NCBI GenBank assembly: GCA_023853785.1
Contig: JAJIRX010000132.1
Location: 1 to 34,270, forward strand
Direction: 5' to 3'
From: Psilocybe azurescens
Lineage: Eukaryota; Basidiomycota; Agaricomycetes; Agaricales; Agrocybaceae
DNA length: 34,270 nt
Below the pieces are notes generated by a model. The model searched no databases and had not been told where the DNA came from. It saw only the letters and a list, made by a program, of their open reading frames with translations. Shown here piece by piece: positions 1-10,938 of this stretch. Position numbers and translations under genes: made by a program. Each line of letters begins with the position of its first letter. The stretch's first letter is position 1.

Positions 1-1665
1 GCGCTGAAGGTGGAAGCTCTGAAATAACGGAGACAAGAAATGCTGTACTCCAAGCCATTCTACTTTGTTCTCTCTTCACCATGGACAATCTCTCTGACTT
101 GATTTATCGGGTGTCAGAACTTACTAGGGCTCCCTTCCTTCCCCGTACTTATTCTTGACTCGCAGCAGAGCCCACGACAACGATCATTCCATTATTCATG
201 CGCAGGCAGATGAACTTTCCGGCGGGCATTCGTTCAATATTGTTGATGTATGTATAACAACAACTGTACACGGTCACCATGGTCCGCAAACAACCAAAGC
301 TAAAGTACAGACCTGAGTAAACATGGAATTATAAATAATCGATGTCAAAGGCTTCGGCAAGAGAATTTCGATTCGATTCGATCTTGCCACCAACACAAAA
401 ATTCAAAGTGAGCCTTAAAGAGCCGCTTGCAGGTTTGTCTCTTTCATAACCGTTCCCTCTGTGTTTCCGTATCCGCTCAGTGGCAGATCAGATCACAAAG
501 TCGACATCTGGCATCTGAGGATCTGGATTTATTCTCTCATAATTACTCTCCATGGACGGTACCATGAAACCCTACTAAATCACTTAAACACAAAATGACT
601 GCTCTGCGGAATCAAGTCCATCAGGTTGCAACCCCGATGACTACACGGGAGCCAAAAATATGCCAGATATTAGGCCATTCAACAGACTGTCGACACTATC
701 CCCTACAACACACCCTCTCCGACAGGCTCGAGACGAGACACCGACGCCGATGTAAGAAGAAAAGACAAAACTAAACGACAGAGACACGTCTCAAAAGACG
801 ACAGGCTCCGCCCCTGACGATCTGGCAGACCGTGTCGGGATTGTGGCGCATATTTCTTATTTCGGCAAGTAACACCTCCTTAACCATCCCCTGGTAGGCC
901 GCTCTGCTCAAGCCGTATGCTGGGAGTCGCTATGAGTCCGGGCATGACCTACGTACATTTGTGGTGGGCGCGCACCCGGAATTCGAGATCTCCAAGATTC
1001 CTTCGTCCGCTTCGGCAATTTGGCGATATCGTCAGAGCCGTCGAGAAGGGGTTCAGAGGCTAGTTGTCCGAATATTGCCAAACTAGAGGATCTATCCATG
1101 CGAAAGCCCACATTTCTATGAAGGAGATTCTCTTTAATCTCAGACTAACTAATGTCATTTATCTAAGCCAATCTTTGCTTACACACACGTGCGATAATGT
1201 CTCCACTTTGAAACGCTTATAGCCATCTCAAGAACTTATCGAATCCCTGCTTTAAAGTCTCACATACAATCGTGAATGAAAAAGAAAGATTACAGGAAAA
1301 CATGAAGGAGTGTACTAGTGCGATGGATATATGCAGGTGAGTCAAGGTAAGAAATAAGGGTATCAGGGGATGCTTTTTCCAAGAAAGACATTCGCTTGAC
1401 ACTAGCTAGCAGTGATCAAGGACCCGTGGAATACATAAACTGAGCTGAAGGGGAGTGGGTAAACATGAAAGAACGCGCAGGTTCAACGAGCGAGACGCCG
1501 GGACTTGGGGACAGAGATAGACAGAGAGTCAAGAGTCCAGAGCAGAGTCAAGACAGAATATCGAAAAGAAGATAATCGCCGAAGTCGAATCGTAAAGGAT
1601 GGCATGTAGATGATCGTGTGATCAGAGTGTCTGTTCAGCGACGGGAAACAGAAGTGAGAAACGAG
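1..1665. other. Stretch without a recognised gene
   Basis: I see no convincing gene here. Only short open frames occur (for example 908-1111 and 1217-1402, both minus), without recognisable domains, splice structure or compositional support. The right end holds the 3' flank of the CorA-like gene, which reads leftward. A short final exon of that gene beyond a possible intron at about 1640-1696 cannot be excluded. Confidence 0.4.
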
Positions 1666-4247
1666 TCAGACACAGAAGAAATCGATATAGACACTAACCT
1701 TAATGGCTTGTTTCGTCGCCGACTTCTTGTGAATATAGTGCCAGAATTTTTCAAATCACCCCAGAGCGCCAACGGAAGGGTGACAACCATAATCGGAATA
1801 GCGATCTCCCAGAAACTATACCCCCTTCGTCAGTAAATTGGTTCTCAGTAGTATGATGTTACAATAACTAACAATAAATCTGTGTGTTGATTAACAGACC
1901 ACATAATGTGGAAGTTCATTCCCTATTCCCCCAAAAAGTGTAAGACAATAATGAATACCAAAAGGTCACGTCAATGTAACGACTTACAAAGTAACCAGTG
2001 AGAACCGTCAATGGTAAGAATATGATAGTTGCCATAGTCAAACGGCGCCTAGAAAACAGGTAATGAGTTCAGCTGCCAAGCGCGACTCGAAAGAATGAGG
2101 CGATGCCAACGTACATGACTTCATTCATTTCATACGATGACATCTGAAGATAGACAGAACATTTAGCCACTTCCATCATGATCTAGCAAAGCAAAAAAAC
2201 TTACATTGAAGGTGTAATCAATCAAGTTCTGAGCAATTCCAGCAAACATATCCAAGCTCGTTAAGATGTAATCCATATGATCGTAGACATCAGCCTAGTG
2301 TAAAAGCCAAATACTGAGATCAGCAAGAGCACATGGTAGGCGAGGAAAAAACTGAGCTACGTACGAGATAAATCTTAGCTTTATGGCTCATGAACCCTGT
2401 GATCTTGACATCCTTATTCGCTGGATCCGAGCTATCAATAAGAGCTGCACATCGATCAACATCGTATCGTCGTAAACCGTAAATGAGTGTTTTGATGGGG
2501 TCGAGGGTCCGCTTATGCAAAATAAGATCTCCAGACAGGATATGCACTGTGCCGTCGCCACCACAGAAAGTGTCAATAGAAAATCTGGCGAAAAGTAGAG
2601 TTTCGACATACGATCTCTAACGGTGTTCATCTGGGGCCTGAGCAGAATCTCCCGCTCGAACTTATGAATGTTGGCATGGTACGCTTCAATGACTTGAACA
2701 GCTTTGTCGACAACTAGCGAGAAAACAAAGAATATGAGAAAATATGACACGCGGTAATAGATCGAAATTGCACTCACCAAGATCGAGCAACGAATGAAGC
2801 AAGAGAGACGGGTCCGCGGATTTCCTGAGGACCGTGTCGCGACTCTTAAGCCGGAATGATATAGGGGCCGTCAAGCTGAGGTTGGGAATTGGGCGGATCG
2901 ATATGAAAGTGCCTAAGATACATTGTAAAAAAACTGCATTCATAGCCGTATAGAAAGGTCCTACCATCTCTGAACAAGAAGAAGAACATCGGAGACACGT
3001 CCACGTTGATCCTTGAGCCCTATGTGACGTTGAGCCCATAGCTGAATCATTGAACCACGGTGAACGCACCTTTTAAGGGCCTCTATAGCGGCTTCATCCT
3101 GTTTACGTTCTTCTTGAGAAAGTTGGAGCTGTTTTTGGCGTCAGTTATACATCCCAAACCAGGGATCTATTGTACTCACCGCTCCTTCCCTAGCCACCAG
3201 TGTCGAAAGGTTACTTCCAGTTGGCGATCTTTTGCCGCTGGCGTAGGCTGTTTTCAAGTCATTACGAGTAGTGGGCAGAAGAGATGCCTGTCCTTGTCCA
3301 CGACGCTGGACAAGTGTAGCGGCACGCGATGGAAAACCGTTGGTGGATTTCTTCAGTTCGTCGGACTCCTCCATGCCCTTCTCCTCCTCCTCTTCAGGAT
3401 AGCGTTCCATGGGCTCCGGGGAATTTGAACGAGGCCCACTGGTATATTGCATGTGAGTGGCTCTTGACTTTTTTCTTCATCATCAAGCAGTTCGTGACAG
3501 AGGACGCGAAGGAAAAGATGTCTGGAGTAATAGTCCGCCTTGGAACGATTTCGAGAATGTCCATGAAAGACATCTTCTAAAGCCAGGGGATGTAAATCTA
3601 TAGTGCAGATATTTGAAATTCAACGCGGCACATTGCAGAAAGTAAATGAAAAACTCACTGTATTTGATCGAGAGCGCCCTGATCACATCCCAGCTGATAC
3701 CACCAATGTTTATCCACCTAACTTTGACCCACGGATCTCTCTGAGGCAAATCAGGCGAGTCAAGGTCCCCCATAAATTCGATAAATTGCGCGTTATTCAT
3801 ATGTCGGATCGTGTTCCGAATGGCCGAGTAGTCCATGATCTCAATCTGACATTGCTCCTTAATATGACTGTAGGCGGCATCCACAGCAGGGCGACGAGGG
3901 TCGATACCCGGCTCAGCACCCACACCTCCAACGTTCCCCAACAAGGTCGTGCCACGCTTCATGGCCATGACCTTGCGCACCGTCGCCCGAAATTTATCCT
4001 TCGGCGTCATCGTTCCAAAGCCCGTTTGATGTACAGCTGGCGAAGGAACAGCCTTCGAGACCTTCGAACGCAAAGATTTCCTCGACTGGGTCTTGATTCG
4101 CGACAAATCAGCGCGAAGAGGCGAGATCACTTCAGGCAATTGAGAATAATTGGCAGACGCTGGCGAAATTGCGAAGGCCTCTTCCTCGTCCGGTTCGGGG
4201 GTAAGTGATCTGCCTTCGGAATCGCTCAGACTGTTCTCTCGTGGCAT
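1666..4247 (-). CDS. CorA-like Mg2+ transporter, multi-exon, with frame breaks
   Basis: Divalent-cation (Mg2+) channel of the CorA/Alr1/Mrs2 superfamily, expected in the plasma or an organellar membrane. Exon 1 (4247-3659) carries an acidic/serine-rich N-terminus followed by the family block WVKVRWINIGGISWDVI. A GT-AG intron at 3598-3658 joins in phase to LHPLALEDVFHGHSRNRSKA. Another intron at 3129-3179 follows a charged linker. Later exons read SADPSLLLHSLLDL, GDLILHKRTLDPIKTL, YGLRRYDVDRC and SLDMFAGIAQNLIDYTFN. Two C-terminal membrane segments follow (TIIFLPLTVLTGYF and FFWEIAIPIMVVTLPLALW) with the diagnostic GMN motif at 1914-1922 directly after the first; the intron at 1816-1872 lies between them. 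Two -1 breaks (about 3440 and about 1765) prevent one clean model, and the join near 3010-3070 is also unresolved. The stop at 1666-1668 is tentative. Family call strong, exact exon ends less so; whether it is functional depends on whether the breaks are real. Confidence 0.87.
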
Positions 4248-4689
4248 CTTGGTTTCGTTCTAAGCGCTCTGAAGGATGAGTGGACGGAAGCCTAGGGCTT
4301 GAACGACCTGAGGAAAGAGTGGAGGAGACTAGATGGACATGAAACAGTCAATTAACGGCGTTTGATGTATTCCTTTCCCACATGTGTCCGCCTCGAGGCC
4401 ATCCAACAGCAATACAAGGGGTGGTTACTAGGACAGGAATAGCGCAGATATATGATATACACAGCCACTCATATCTACCAATCCGGTTCGAACCAGTACT
4501 CTTTCATCTTCTTTGTATACTTGGAGCGAGTTTGGAGCGGATAATAGCAGGTAAAAGGTGCGGAAACCTATACATATTTGTGGGAGATAAGAACTAAAGT
4601 CTGACACGAATATAGGACCAATGTTCGCCGCATCGCCTCATGGATCCCGCCGAACATGGTCAAGGAGAGTGAATGGACGGCTCAAAGAT
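4248..4689. other. Intergenic region upstream of the CorA-like gene
   Basis: About 440 bp between the CorA-like start codon and the first recognisable remains of F-box copy 0. It should contain the leftward promoter of the transporter gene. I see no RNA gene and no repeat. Confidence 0.4.
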
Positions 4690-6212
4690 CGAGGAGACGT
4701 CTGAGAACGCACTTAGATCTACTCAACAACGGAATCCCAAGAAAATAAACACAGGGAATCAAAATCCAACATCCCTCTATTACACCTCGAGGCCATAGCC
4801 TATATGTTCGAATTCTACGGCGACGAGGCAAAAGACCTAGACATTCATAGGCACTCAAACGCGCCCTTTCAGCTTGGAGCCACATGCCGAACATGGCGTC
4901 ATATTGCTTGGACCACTCCTCGTATTTGGAGCACACTTTTTCAGATTTAAAAATAACACAACAACAAGACAGATCCAACTTGCAACTAAATCGCTCAGGA
5001 GCTCAGGAGCTACCTCTCTCGGTCACTCTATACAAGTCATCTCGTCCCGAGAATGAGCTACTCATGCTCCATTTCATTGATGTCCTCAAGCAATCGCTCA
5101 ATCGTTGTCGTCATCTCTCCCTTCTATGGTTTAATTCTTTTACACCTCGCGATTATCCCAAATTCATGGGGCACCTCTGTTACAGAGCTTACAGCTCGAT
5201 GTCAATCTCCCAGAAGTCACCTCTCTGCGTGATCTTGGACCCTTGGCAGCACCGACCTAGCTTAGCATCGACGTTGTGCTCTTGAATTGCCTTGTCCTAA
5301 ACTGGTCCAACCTCGCCGAGTTTGCGGATCTGCTTTATTCGTAGATGACTTATTCAATGTCCCAGCTCTTGCCCCTTAACTTACAAATTTTTATTTGTCT
5401 GCCGTCCAAAGCCTATTCCTATCCGAACTGATGTAACGGACAGCTCCATTGTCACCTTTGAGAGTACAACGTTTCTGAACTTGACAATCTGACAATCTGT
5501 TAAAGTTCAGATCCAACGCAAATTACCCACAATAGCCTTTCTAGGTTTCTTCGCTCGTTCCTTTTGCTCGATTACAGATTTTGGTCTCACAGGAATACAT
5601 ATCAGGCGATGATCCCATTCAGATTGTAAAGGCTCTGCCTTCAATAACCACCCTTACCTTATTCTATTCCCATTTTATTGGAGAGGTACAGTCGCCGCCT
5701 CTATATTCCTTCTATATCGCTGTCTGTCAGGATTCTATATACTGTATTGTACTTCCCCGACGACATCACTTTGCTCCCTTTGCTTCAACATCTTCAAGTT
5801 TATATACGGACTCCTTATTCGTTTCCTTGGGCGTGGCTCTCAGGATTCCGTAGTCAATACCGTCAAGACGGTGACACACGCCAGGGCGATTGAACTTGGA
5901 GTCTATTGTTATCTATCGTGAACTTACATCTTTGATCACACCGGTGTGCGCGATGGATTAAAATGCACTGAAAGTGGGGATTATTATTTCCCAGCAGACT
6001 TGGTTGATAATTGAGACACGTTCTCTGAGCTCATGGAGCTAAGGAGACATGTTGAACTGTATCTCCGGGTCTCACAAGCAGACCTTTCCCACGCTGATCC
6101 ATTTAAATTGTTGTATAGAAGGCTGGAAATTACTCGTGGAGGTGCTCCCGAGCACATCCGAGAATCCGAATTCGCCAAAACGTGGACTGCTTCATTGTGG
6201 ATTGAATAGATG
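4690..6212 (+). pseudogene. Degenerate F-box-like protein gene (copy 0)
   Basis: A relic of the family also present at 6638, 20607 and 32797. The F-box-like start is readable from about 4760 (IPLLHLEAIAYMFEFYGDEA, then LGATCRTWRHIAWTTPRIW), giving the usual pattern of hydrophobic helix, cysteine-tryptophan core and TPxxW. A stop follows after LFQI at about 4950. Downstream pieces appear in changing frames: LPLSVTLYKSSRPENEL, DVLKQSLNRCRHLSLLWF, IVKALPSITTLTLFYSHF, and near the end FSELMEL and GGAPEHIRESEF. The LRR-like middle is largely scrambled, and no continuous frame exceeds 133 codons. Its tail (APEHIRES) is closer to copy 3 than to copies 1 and 2. Intact members would be substrate-recognition subunits of SCF ubiquitin ligases. 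The number of stops makes real decay likely here. Confidence 0.8.
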
Positions 6213-6339
6213 TAAGTCGTCGCTTTGCAATCCAGACTTAGATGATGAAAAACTAACCTTCAGCCCAAGTTGATTGTCTATACAAAACCTTTAGGTATAA
6301 AGACAGCCTAACAAGAAATTTACGCGTGCGGCTGCGCGA

Positions 6340-6400
6340 CTAGTGGTTGTTTGTCGGAAGGGCACCTGAGCATATCCGAGAGACTTTCAAAAGTTGAACC
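6340..6400 (+). pseudogene. Relic of an F-box gene 3' end in the leader of unit A
   Basis: The bases around gggcacctgagcatatccgagag can be read as APEHIRE, the motif that ends copies 0 and 3 (APEHIRES, APEHIQES). An equivalent piece occurs in unit B at about 8940-9000. It suggests that the ancestral unit was formed next to the 3' end of another family member, so the leader of copies 1 and 2 contains the tail of a lost neighbour. Short and degenerate, hence tentative. Confidence 0.45.
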
Positions 6401-6637
6401 GCGGAGAAAGTTATTGTATGGCATCGTCTGTTCTTTTTTAAGTTTTTAATTAAGTACTTGTAGTTTCACGGGCAGATGATGTCGGTACACAGCAAGAGAA
6501 GCGGGGCTTCAAAATATGCAAATATTGACACCTGCTTGCGCAGCAAACATTGACGGGCGAAGAACGGCGGCTTGGAACGAACCTAGTGTTTCCTCAGGTT
6601 TCCTCCATAACAGGAGGTCCTCAGACAACAACCTATC

Positions 6638-8133
6638 ATGGACTCCACCAAACACATTCAACAAACCTCGCATACTGGAGAGACGTGTGAGAGGTCGACT
6701 GAAGGTTCTCAGAAATCGGAATCCCGAGAAGATGGTCGTGGCAGTGAACCAAAACCCAGCATCCATCGATTGCCCTTCGAGGTCATCGCCTATATGTTCG
6801 AATTCTATACCGAAGATCACTATTATCGGGAAGATGCCCTTTCGCTTGGAGCAATATGTAAAGCGTGGCGCCACATTGCTTGGACGACTCCTTCTCTGTG
6901 GACCACACTCGTTTTCAGTGCCAGGAAAAATACAACCGAAAGGCAGGTCCAACTTGCGATTGGATGGCTTCACCGCTCAGGAAAGATGCCTTTATCCGTT
7001 GATCTCTACACATCATCGCAGTCGGGCGAGTGGGAATTTACTATTCTTCCTTTGATCGACGTTATCTACCTTTCACTGGCTCGTTGTCGTTGTCTTAGAC
7101 TAAGGGGATTTTCCGACTTGGTATTTTCGCGATTCCCTCGTTATCAAGGACCGTCTATTCTACGGTTCTTAAATCTCGAACCAGACAGAGGACTCACCGC
7201 TCCATTAAATCTTGGACTACAGGCCGCTCCCACTGAACTCAGCATTAATAATATCAACTTGAATGTTCTTGTCATAAACTGGAGCAATCTCACTGATTTT
7301 TGCGCACGTGGACTATATTTGGATGAAGTAATCCATACCCTTACGCTTGCGCCTCGAATGGTCAAGTGTCGTCAGGATCTTATTCTGACGGGAATCTCAA
7401 CATCGTCCAGAGGATACAAGCCGACCATGCAATCCCAGTTGGAAGACCTTTTTTGGACTTTTGCGATGAATCTGGACTAACCACTAATACCTTCTTTCAA
7501 AACATGACATTTCCGAACTTGTCGTATTGTCAAGTTACAACTCCTAGTCCATTCCCCACACCAGATTTCCTAGGATTCCTTGCTCGCTCCTCCTGTTCCA
7601 TCCAGACGCTTCGAATCACATCGCCATGCATTCCAGCCGAAGATTTGGTCCAGACTGTAAAAGCTCTGCCCTCAATTACCACACTTATCTTATCCAGTTT
7701 CTCTTTCAATGAACACAGCCAGCCGCCTCTTGATCCTTTCTATCGAGCGCTCTGTGAGGACTCTAGATATACCAATCGTTTTATACTCCCTGGCGACGTT
7801 GTTCTACTGCCATTGCTCCGACGTCTTTCAATATCGACCTACCTACCGTTTCCTTGGGCGTGGCTCCCAGGATTCCGTCATCAGTCTCTGTATGACGGTG
7901 ACACGCGCACAATCTTGCCAGGCCGACTACATTTGGAATTTATCTCAATTTACCGTTTGGGCTACCAACCGGATTACGCTGTCCTGGATGGTGAGTCAAG
8001 CGCTGAAGATCCCAGGTATCTCCCAACAGAGTTGATCGATACTCAGGAAACGTTCTCTGAGCTCATGGAGCTGGGAACGTGCCTATGCCTCCAGGTTAAA
8101 GCTAGTGCAGCACATACTGTTGTTACACTGTAG
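6638..8133 (+). CDS. F-box-like domain protein (copy 1), one frame break
   Basis: Probable substrate adaptor of an SCF-type ubiquitin ligase. The start ATG at 6638 is in the same context as copy 2 (MDSTKHIQQ). Residues 1-42 are polar; about 43-93 form the F-box-like domain (IHRLPFEVIAYMFEFY, then LGAICKAWRHIAWTTPSLW). The rest is a leucine-rich, LRR-like C-terminal half with motifs such as SILRFLNLEP, ALPSITTLIL and RLSISTYLPFPWAWLPGF, the usual build of agaricomycete F-box families. The frame changes by -1 at a run of six T at 7449-7454. After it the sequence reads smoothly to the stop at 8131-8133, giving about 495 residues if repaired. Copy 2 has the same break at the same T run. It is the best-preserved member in the window. 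The missing base could be an assembly error, an inherited mutation or, less likely, recoding. Confidence 0.82.
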
Positions 8134-8861
8134 TACATGATATACATTTACAGTGAGGGTGTCTTGGAAGACGTGACTTGATTGTCAGTTAATGTTCAAG
8201 CTTGAGCGCAAGTTTGCGCTTGAAATAACCCATTGTTTCTCAGCTGAGTCCTGAGTTCTGTTTAATCTGCGCGTTTGCCTGCACGCTGCACGATTTTCTT
8301 TGGGGATCATTGATCCTGGACTTTGTACTTTGAAGGTGTGATTTGCCGGATTTTTGCAGGTTGCTCTCCTTCGGTAGTAATGGCACGTACTTATGTTAGT
8401 ATGCACTAACAACCCGAGCACTGTTTTGGAGGGAACACTCCGTGCTGCCGCCGGTGGATGCTTGCTCTTGGTGATTGCCATTGACTCTGATTCAGATATG
8501 TATTAGGGCGTGTGTCAATGATGTTGAACTTTGAAAGCACCATGCATGACGCGATAGGTTTGCCATTACATATTGGTGGTGGCGGGCAGAAGCGATGGGG
8601 AAGGGCGTGTCGGCGGGGGTTTTATTATTACCGTGCCAGATTGTCGGTGGACGCTCACCTGTTTTTACCGACCAAGCAAAAGATCTACAGGAAGCCCGAG
8701 ACAAGGCGAATGCTGGATCATGATAAGATATTCTGGTTGTAGTGCCTGATAACAGATACAGAAAGGGCATTCGTTATGGTAATGAAGCCGTGTACTGTAG
8801 GGTTCTGAACAGATACACGTGTACGCGCTTGGAAGCTCATGTTAGATCACGGAACACTAGC
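8134..8861. other. Spacer downstream of F-box copy 1, shared with two other sites
   Basis: No coding gene seen. The stretch from about 8190 contains an imperfect palindrome (arms ttcaagc/gcttgaa and gcgcaa/ttgcgc at 8198-8230) followed by gaaataacc-attgtttctca. It is related to 22150-23355 and, more distantly, to 24460-25300 upstream of the kinase. Shared words include aatttgcgcgtttgcc or close variants, ttggggat/aac and gataagatattctgg. Confidence 0.6.
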
Positions 8862-9122
8862 ATTCAACCCAAGTTGATTGTCTATACAAATCTTTTGGTT
8901 ATACAGACAGCCTGAAAAGAAATTTACGCGTGCGGCTGCGCGACTAGTGGTTGTTTGTCGGAAGGGCACCTGAGCATATCCGAGAGAGTTGAACCGCGGA
9001 GAAATTTATTGTATGGCATCATCTGTTCTTTTATAAGTTTTTCACGGCCACATATCGGTGCACACCAAGAGAAGCGGGGCTTCAAAATATACAAATATTG
9101 ACACCTGCTTGCGCAGCAAACA

Positions 9123-9129
9123 TTGACGG
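9123..9129. repeat. Left target-site duplication of the transposon
   Basis: ttgacgg lies directly outside the left terminal repeat (which starts cacctaaggg) and recurs at 20554-20560 directly outside the right one. The unoccupied paralogous site at 6550-6556 has a single copy in the same leader context (gcagcaaacattgacgg on the left, aacggcggc a few bases to the right). Zisupton-type elements are known for 8-bp duplications; here I can confirm seven matching bases. Confidence 0.85.
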
Positions 9130-10498
9130 CACCTAAGGGTCCCACACTACCCCGATACTTATCAGGCACGACCGGATCGGTATCCGCCGGTTAATTTACA
9201 ATGAAACCTTTCATTTCTCTTACCCTCCAGCAATTTGTTCAATACCTCTGGACTCCATTGAAGATATCGAACATCTGGCTACTTCAAAACTAGTCCCGGC
9301 ATCGGTCCCGGCATCGCAGACCTGGCGGCTGTTCCCGAGGCCTGTATAGTTGACACCACGCCTCCTAGCCACTGCGGCTGTTTCCGCAAACTGCACAGCC
9401 ATTGTTCCCTTGTCACACCTCGCCGTCCCGCCGCTGCCCTCCCGTTGCCATCCCGCTGTTGCCATCCCGCTGTTGCCCTCGCTGCCCACCCGCCGCTGCC
9501 CTCCCGCTGCCCTCCCTCCGCTGCCCTCTCGCTGCCCTCTCTCCGCTACCCTCTCGCTGCCCTCCCGCCACTGCCCTACCGTTGCCATCCCGCCGTTGCC
9601 CTCGCTGCCCACCCGCCGCTGCCCTCTCGCTGCCCTCTCGCTGCCCTCCCTCTGCTGCCCTCTCGCTGCCCTCCCTCCGCTGCCCTCTCGCTGCCCTCCC
9701 TCCGCTGCCATCCCGCCGTTGCCCTCGCTGCCATCCCGCCGTTGCCCTCGCTGCCCACCCGCCGCTGCCCTCCCGCTACCCTCCCTCCGCTACCCTCTCG
9801 CTGCCCTCCCTCCGCTACCCTCTCGCTGCCCTCCCGCTGCTGCCCTCCCGTTGCCATCCCGCTGTTGCCATCCCGCTGTTGCCCTCGCTGCCCACCCGCC
9901 GCTGCCCTCTCGCTGCCCACCCGCCGCTGCCCTCTCGCTGCCCTCCCGCTGCTGCCCTCCCGTTGCCATCCCGCTGTTGCCATCCCGCCCGTTGCCCTCG
10001 CTGCCCACCCGCCGCTGCCCTCTCGCTGCCCTCCCGCTGCCCTCCCTCCGCTGCCCTCTCGCTGCCCTCCCTCCGCTGCCCTCTCGCTGCTCTCCCTCCG
10101 CTGCCCTCCTGCTGCTGCCCTCCCGCTGCTGCCCTCCCGCTGCTGCCCTCCCGCCCCCACCTGCCCTTCCGCTGCACCACCTTCAGGGCCCTCCTGCTAC
10201 CGTCCCACTGCTACCGCCCCGTTGCTGCCCTTCCGCCTCCGCCTGTCCCTTCTGCTGCGCCATCTTCAGTGCGCCTTGTCGCTACCCTGATTTCCTCACC
10301 CTGTCTACCGTCCCTTACCCTGATGGACTTGTTCTTGCGGCTGCCCAGACAGCTTCCGCCCTTGCCTCAACACTACTTGGTCGCTTAACATCTCATAGGT
10401 ATTTCTTGACTGTAAACAATGGTTAACCTAGCTAATATTACTATAGAATACCGGCTCTCGACCCCTTATTCCATAAATGGCCCTCACGGTCTGCGGGT
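9130..10498 (+). repeat. Left inverted terminal repeat
   Basis: Matches the complement of 19128-20553. The outer 290 bp and inner 330 bp are nearly identical to the right arm; the middle is the minisatellite. Similarity fades after ccctcac-ctgcgggt at about 10498. Long open frames cross this arm in several frames on both strands only because the GC-rich repeat units lack stop codons. Confidence 0.9.
9425..10155 (+). repeat. GC-rich minisatellite in the left arm
   Basis: About 730 bp of 11-15 bp units beginning GCTGCC or GTTGCC, for example gctgccctctc and gctgccctccctcc, in higher-order groups such as ttgccatcccgctg. The plus strand is C-rich and the minus strand G-rich, with many closely spaced GGG tracts. 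Translation gives proline/serine/leucine-rich nonsense in all three plus frames at once, typical of a non-coding satellite. Confidence 0.92.
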
Positions 10499-10514
10499 TC
10501 TAGCTCTAGTTCTT

Positions 10515-10905
10515 CCTTTCCCCAACGCAGTTCCCTGAGTTCCCTCTTGCACACCCTCATTTCTACACAATATGCCCAAGGCGCCTCGACTCTCAAATGG
10601 CTTACACACGTTCTTGTAAGTGTTCCTTTCTTTGCGAAGTTTCATGCTTACTGTCACCTCAGCAAGCGCTTTGATTTGAGAACGCGCATCGCAATCGAGT
10701 ACAAAAGGATAGACATGGACTCTTCAAGTCATACCATTCTCATGTAAGTTTCTGCCATCGATTTCTTGTTTCGTTCTCTAACCATAACTTTGACCAGATT
10801 TCGGCTCTTGTACCTTCAACTATATTGATGACGTTTCCTACACCAACGTGTCTCTAGTTTGTCACGAATATCTGGATGCCTCAGAACTTTATATATATGA
10901 CTGCA
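10515..10905 (+). pseudogene. Mirrored 5' relic of the KDZ transposase gene
   Basis: This plus-strand stretch matches the 5' part of the minus-strand transposase gene. It contains the start region (ATG 10572, MPKAPRLSNG; compare MPKAPGLSKG at 18809). It jumps to the intron after the MTFS codons (cgttcttgtaagtg to cacctcag), then reads KRFDLRTR (compare KRFDSRTR). After another loss come the next intron and an exon ending in cgtttcctacaccaacg-gtctctag, as at about 18050-18090. At least two internal blocks are missing, so it cannot encode a transposase. It extends the element's inverted symmetry beyond the terminal repeat. Confidence 0.85.
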
Positions 10906-10938
10906 TGTGCCCAAGTGAATTGACATTAGAACTACTTA

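Larger units (their letters stand above)
6259..8861 (+). repeat. Tandem duplication unit A (F-box gene plus flanks)
   Basis: The block opens near ttcagcccaagttgattgtc and includes a 5' leader, F-box-like copy 1 and its 3' spacer. The same order starts again directly afterwards at 8862 (attcaacccaagttgattg), runs to the transposon at 9129, resumes at 20554 and ends around 23355. Shared landmarks are the string gcgtgcggctgcgcgactag (6328 and 8928), the gene itself, the palindrome-like ttcaagcttgag...gcttgaa and the gggttctga end. This is a head-to-tail tandem duplication of about 2.6 kb. The two units have clearly diverged, so the duplication is older than the transposon insertion. Confidence 0.85.

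Noticed and set aside
3603..4208. 201-codon plus-strand open frame
   Set aside because: Antisense to CorA-like exon 1 and its first intron; the minus strand carries the conserved motifs.
4478..4500. ccggttcgaaccag as a tRNA T-arm or Pol III B box
   Set aside because: The match is a short palindrome; there is no A box or acceptor stem at the right distance.
6516..7055. Overlapping 179-codon plus frame and 154-codon minus frame at the start of F-box copy 1
   Set aside because: They are alternate-frame shadows. The frame from the ATG at 6638 carries the F-box-like domain and is matched by copies 0, 2 and 3.
9220..10426. Long open frames of 160-360 codons on both strands across the left terminal repeat
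   Set aside because: All three plus frames and several minus frames are open at once because the minisatellite units contain no stop codons. The products are repetitive Pro/Ser/Leu or Gly/Gln/Arg strings, and unit order is not conserved between arms.
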